A model generated the notes under the pieces. It did no database searches. It saw nothing but the letters and a program-made list of their open reading frames with translations, and was not told where the DNA came from. The position numbers and the translations under genes were made by a program. Of a stretch of 55,754 nucleotides of DNA, positions 52,295 to 55,754 are shown piece after piece. The stretch spans positions 1 through 55,754 of the forward strand of contig JAHFEW010000021.1 in NCBI GenBank assembly GCA_023248215.1, given 5' to 3'. Each line of letters begins with the position of its first letter. The first letter of the stretch is position 1. The DNA comes from Nitrospira sp. (GTDB lineage Bacteria; Nitrospirota; Nitrospiria; Nitrospirales; Nitrospiraceae).

Positions 52295-54441
52295 GAAGAG
52301 CGGCCTCGGACTTTGTCGCCGTCATCCCCGCCTACAATGAGGCCGCGACGATTCACGCCATGGTGGCTCGCACGCTGAAGTATATCGATCGAATCGTCGT
52401 CGTGGATGACGGATCCTGCGACCGGACGGCGGAAGCGCTTCGCGAGTTACCGGTGACCCTGCTTCGGCATCCTCGCAATCTGGGCAAGGCCGCCGCTCTC
52501 TGGAGGGGCATGCAGTATGCCGTGGCGCAGGGTGCCGCCGCTGTCATCACGCTCGACGGGGACGGGCAGCACGAACCAGGCGACATTCCGGCTCTCATCA
52601 CCAGGCACCGGCGCGATCCCTCCGCAATCGTTATCGGGGCCCGTCTGCACGCCAGGCGAGCCATTCCCTGGCTACGGTACCTCGCAAATCGTGTGGCGAA
52701 CTTCTGGATCTCCTGGGCTGCTGGGTCCCGGATTCCGGACAGTCAATCCGGATTTCGCCTGTATCCGACTGCGGTGCTGCAGGCGGCAGGATCGCGCTGC
52801 GATCCGACGTCCGGGTTCGCTTTCGAGAGTGAAATTTTGATTGAAGCCGGCCGGATGGGTGTACCCATACGAGCAGTGCCGGTGAGGGCCATCTATGGGC
52901 GCCATCTCCGACAGAGCCATTTCCGACAGGTGCACGACGTGATCCGGATCACGCGCATGGTCGCCCGGAAGTTACTGGCCAGACGGCTGGATATACCGGG
53001 ATTGATCATGAGCCGACAACGACCGCACGCTCCACCGCAGCACCATTCCGATCTTCGAGTATCTGTGTATGACCCCCCGCCCCCTCGCCGGCGCCGGATT
53101 CTTTTTGTTGCCGAAGCCGTGAGTCTCGCACATGTCGCGAGAGCGGCCGCGCTGGCCCGGACGCTTGATCCCGATCGCTACGACGTCCATTTGGCCTGCG
53201 ATCGACGGTACCTCCACCTCTTTGAAAAACTGCCCGCGACCATACACTCGATCCGATCCATCAGGAACGAGCAGTTCCAGGATCGCCTGCTTAAGGGCAG
53301 CCCGCTCTATACAGCTGCTGAGCTGCGGACCTATGTGGAGCAGGACCTGCGTCTATTGGCCGACTTGAATCCGGATGCCGTGATCGGAGATTTTCGCCTG
53401 TCCCTTTCGGTAAGCGCCCGCGTTGCATCCGTTCCCTATCTGACGGTCACGAATGCCTATTGGAGCCCCTATGCCAAACAAAACTTCGTGGTGCCTGAAT
53501 TGGCCATTGCCGAACGGTTCGGTCCGCGCCTCGGGCAGGCGCTGTTCACATTGATGAGGCCGTTCGTGTTCGCTCATCAGGCGTTCGCCCTCAATCAAGT
53601 CCGAAAAGAATATGGATTGCCGTCCGTCGGCTACAGCTTGCCGCAAATATTTACGGAGGCAGACGAAACGCTGTACGCCGATCTGCCTGAGGTCGTTCCA
53701 ACTTTCGCCCCCCCAACCCATCATCACTATCTCGGTCCGGTGCTCTGGTCACCCGACTCCACACCCCCTTGGTGGGATTCCGTCACGCATGTTCGCCCCA
53801 CGGCCTATGTCAGCCTCGGCACCTCAGGCAGGCCTGATCTCCTCCCAGTAGTGTTACGCGCATTGGAGAACCTCGGTGTCAGCGCCCTGGTGTCGACGGC
53901 GGGCCGAGTCCCGCCTGCGACTATTCCCGAACAAACATGGATCTCCCGCTATCTGCCCGGTCTCCAAGCTGCGGCGCGAGCGGACCTCGTCATCTGCAAT
54001 GGAGGGAGCGCCACCGTTTATCAAGCGTTCGCAGCAGGAGTTCCCGTGCTGGGAATCCCCAGTAACCTCGATCAGTATCTGATGATGGACCATGTCCAAC
54101 GATGCGGAGCGGGCGGCTATCTCCGGGCCGGGGAGACATCCGTGTCGTCAGTGACACGGCTCTCGGATCTGATCTTGCACACATCGACGTACCGTCAGCA
54201 GGCGGGCCGACTGGGAGCGCTGATCCGATCGGAACAACTGACCGAACGATTCGAATATCTGCTCACACAGATTCTAGGAGCTGAGCCATCGGCCACAGGC
54301 GACAGGCTTCCGCTGCCACTGGCCGAGATGTCGGCCCATGCCGGAAGCAGCCCGTTCGAGCGGTCCCGACACAACCCAAACCTGCGCCCCCTGGGATTCA
54401 CATTGAACCGGAAGGAGTCGTCACAGGACGGGAACAGGTGA
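52291..54441 (+). CDS. Bifunctional GT2-GT1 glycosyltransferase fusion
   Basis: 716-residue fusion. Residues about 1-235 are a GT-A family 2 domain (VAVIPAYNEAATI, VVVDDGSCDRT, LDGDGQHEPGDI with the DxD-like metal site, then a DPM1-like core). After a proline-rich linker (about 245-268), residues about 270-640 form a GT-B fold like GT1/MGT enzymes. This part has VSLAHVARAAALARTL at the acceptor side and a donor-site tail CNGGSATVYQAFAAGVPVLGIP followed by DQ. Related GT1 enzymes glycosylate carotenoids and macrolides. The last gene pair of the operon overlaps by 4 bp. It probably adds one or two sugars to the polyene product; donor and acceptor are unknown. Confidence 0.85.
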   Translation: MRRAASDFVAVIPAYNEAATIHAMVARTLKYIDRIVVVDDGSCDRTAEALRELPVTLLRHPRNLGKAAALWRGMQYAVAQGAAAVITLDGDGQHEPGDIPALITRHRRDPSAIVIGARLHARRAIPWLRYLANRVANFWISWAAGSRIPDSQSGFRLYPTAVLQAAGSRCDPTSGFAFESEILIEAGRMGVPIRAVPVRAIYGRHLRQSHFRQVHDVIRITRMVARKLLARRLDIPGLIMSRQRPHAPPQHHSDLRVSVYDPPPPRRRRILFVAEAVSLAHVARAAALARTLDPDRYDVHLACDRRYLHLFEKLPATIHSIRSIRNEQFQDRLLKGSPLYTAAELRTYVEQDLRLLADLNPDAVIGDFRLSLSVSARVASVPYLTVTNAYWSPYAKQNFVVPELAIAERFGPRLGQALFTLMRPFVFAHQAFALNQVRKEYGLPSVGYSLPQIFTEADETLYADLPEVVPTFAPPTHHHYLGPVLWSPDSTPPWWDSVTHVRPTAYVSLGTSGRPDLLPVVLRALENLGVSALVSTAGRVPPATIPEQTWISRYLPGLQAAARADLVICNGGSATVYQAFAAGVPVLGIPSNLDQYLMMDHVQRCGAGGYLRAGETSVSSVTRLSDLILHTSTYRQQAGRLGALIRSEQLTERFEYLLTQILGAEPSATGDRLPLPLAEMSAHAGSSPFERSRHNPNLRPLGFTLNRKESSQDGNR

Positions 54442-55562
54442 CCATTATCGATCCGACGGTTCGTACCTTATCAGTCGCTTCGGATCCCGATCCGGCACCG
54501 ATCGAGAACCGGATCGGCCCACACCTCAACGTGTACTCGGTGACCCTGACAGGTTTGTTCATTTTGGCGGTCCTTTTTACCCTCCACTTCGGGCGTGTGA
54601 TTTTTCTTCCCATCACCGTGGCGCTGTTGTCCGCAGTTCTCTTTGCACCCCTTCTGCGGCGTCTGAAGCAGGTGAAGATTCCCGAGCCTGTGGGTGCGGC
54701 AATTCTGTTGTCGCTGTTGGTCGCCATCCTTGGGTGTGGGATCTCACGATTGGCAGAGCCGGCATCCGACTGGGCAGCCAGGGTGCCTGACGCGTTCCGC
54801 GAAGCCGAATACAAGCTTCAAGTCTTCAAGAAACCGATGCAGGAAGTGACGAAGGCGACCGAACTCCTTTCCAAGGCCACCGCATTGGATGGAACGAAAA
54901 AGGTGCAGCAGGTCGAAGTGAGGAACGATGCCTGGCCGATGAAGTTCTTCAGCATGACGGGTGAGTTGATTATTGGAACCGCCACAACCCTGATTCTCCT
55001 CTACTTTCTGCTCTCGTCAGGCGATCTGTTTCTACAGAAACTCGTGAAGGTGCTGCCTCGCTGGCCGGACAAGCGGCGGGCCGTGGAGATCGTGCGCCAA
55101 ATTGAAGGACAATTGTTTCAATATCTCTTTACGGTCACCTGTATCAATCTCGGACTCGGGACGGCCATCGGCATCGCGATGTACCTCCTGGGCATGCCGA
55201 ATCCGATCCTCTGGGGCGCGATGGCCGCCATCCTCACGTTTATCCCCTATCTGGGGCACGTGTTCGGAATCGTCGTGGTGATGCTGGTGGCGGCGCTGAC
55301 CTTTGACGAGGTGGGGCACATGTTCCTGGTAGGCGGCGTATATTGGGCTCTGGCGATCATAGAGGGGTCGTTCGCCACACCGATGATTCTAGGGCGACGA
55401 TTGGCAATCAACCCGGTCGTGCTGCTCCTCGGCCTGATGGTATGGGGGTGGATCTGGGGAATCGGCGGCGCCTTGCTGGCCGTGCCCCTGCTGGTGGCCT
55501 TCAAAATCTTCTGCGACCATGTTGAGCCCTTATCTCCCGTTGGCGATTTTATCGGCAAATGA
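54438..55562 (+). CDS. AI-2E family (PerM/TqsA-like) transporter
   Basis: 374-residue inner-membrane protein of the AI-2 exporter superfamily. There are two clusters of hydrophobic helices, about 35-110 and 180-360, around a charged central part (about 115-165). Conserved blocks are ALLSAVLFAPLLRRLK near 55, GMPNPILWGAMAAILTFIPYLG near 255 and a glycine-rich C-terminal WGWIWGIGGALLAVPLLVAFK. Start GTG 54438 overlaps the glycosyltransferase stop by 4 bp, so it is probably co-translated with the polyene operon. Substrates of this family are varied. The last 192 bp of the window (55563-55754) show no gene. Confidence 0.87.
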   Translation: MTIIDPTVRTLSVASDPDPAPIENRIGPHLNVYSVTLTGLFILAVLFTLHFGRVIFLPITVALLSAVLFAPLLRRLKQVKIPEPVGAAILLSLLVAILGCGISRLAEPASDWAARVPDAFREAEYKLQVFKKPMQEVTKATELLSKATALDGTKKVQQVEVRNDAWPMKFFSMTGELIIGTATTLILLYFLLSSGDLFLQKLVKVLPRWPDKRRAVEIVRQIEGQLFQYLFTVTCINLGLGTAIGIAMYLLGMPNPILWGAMAAILTFIPYLGHVFGIVVVMLVAALTFDEVGHMFLVGGVYWALAIIEGSFATPMILGRRLAINPVVLLLGLMVWGWIWGIGGALLAVPLLVAFKIFCDHVEPLSPVGDFIGK

Positions 55563-55754
55563 AATGAAGCGACCCATCCTTGAAGCCAATGCGCGTGATG
55601 CAACGATGTGTTTGTCTGGTGCATCGCGGTGGAATCGTTCCTAGGTCACTTGCGTAGCTGCATGGGTACCGCAGATTGAACCGGCAGAATGCGCTGGCCA
55701 TGAGATGGACGCGAGTAGTAGAGCCAATGCTTCTCCTAAGCGCGATCCTAGCCC

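Noticed and set aside
54195-54401. Small minus-strand genes at the end of the glycosyltransferase
   Set aside because: Shadows of the real coding frame, with no start signals or recognisable products.

Overview
The window reads as a chromosomal segment of a GC-rich Gram-negative bacterium. The closest fit I can argue is the genus Nitrospira (Nitrospirota). This rests on the gene repertoire (complete nuo operon with fused nuoCD, an aryl-polyene-like cluster, GAF/PAS hybrid kinases) and on the style of the intergenic repeats. No rRNA or taxonomic marker is present, so this is inference. I see no tRNA or rRNA gene, no insertion sequence and no CRISPR array.

Region 1 (about 0.1-16.7 kb) is one co-directional block. 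A MidA-family methyltransferase (homolog of the complex I assembly factor NDUFAF7) precedes a complete 13-gene set for NADH:quinone oxidoreductase, nuoA-B-CD-E-F-G-H-I-J-K-L-M-N. Six of its longer intergenic gaps carry arrays of 7-bp repeat units. Several of these consist of two arms in opposite orientation, which would fold as a stem in the mRNA just ahead of the next start codon. The same kind of array also sits inside the coding sequence of an ATPase at 40.4 kb.

Region 2 (16.8-25.1 kb) holds housekeeping and unrelated genes: a YihY-type membrane protein, a polytopic membrane protein with an ECF S-component-like core, a site-2-protease/CBS membrane protease divergent from a polysaccharide deacetylase, a GNAT acetyltransferase, a glyoxalase-fold protein, a DapF homolog with Ser at both catalytic Cys positions, and uvrC. 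A 125-bp inverted-repeat-bounded element lies at 21.7 kb.

Region 3 (25.3-29.1 kb) is a compact five-gene operon of uncharacterised exported proteins: three predicted lipoproteins, one helical protein, and a short secreted protein that aligns with the catalytic core of copper amine oxidases. Region 4 (29.3-38.1 kb) is a regulatory and biosynthetic island. A LuxR-type regulator, a nitroreductase-like protein, an atypical ketosynthase, an atypical NarL-type response regulator and a 1359-residue hybrid histidine kinase lie in a row. These two regions are the best candidates for undescribed systems.

Region 5 (38.2-42.2 kb) has a UPF0114 membrane protein, a probable patatin-like remnant, and a HerA/FtsK-like ATPase on the minus strand. 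Region 6 (42.2-55.6 kb) is a translationally coupled operon resembling aryl polyene clusters: ACP, adenylating ligase, two hot-dog dehydratases, acyltransferase, LolA-like protein, MMPL exporter, ketosynthase, chain length factor, ketoreductase, a GT2-GT1 fusion glycosyltransferase and an AI-2E-type permease, led by a small lipoprotein and a polysaccharide deacetylase. Together they suggest synthesis, glycosylation and export of a polyene lipid anchored in the outer membrane.
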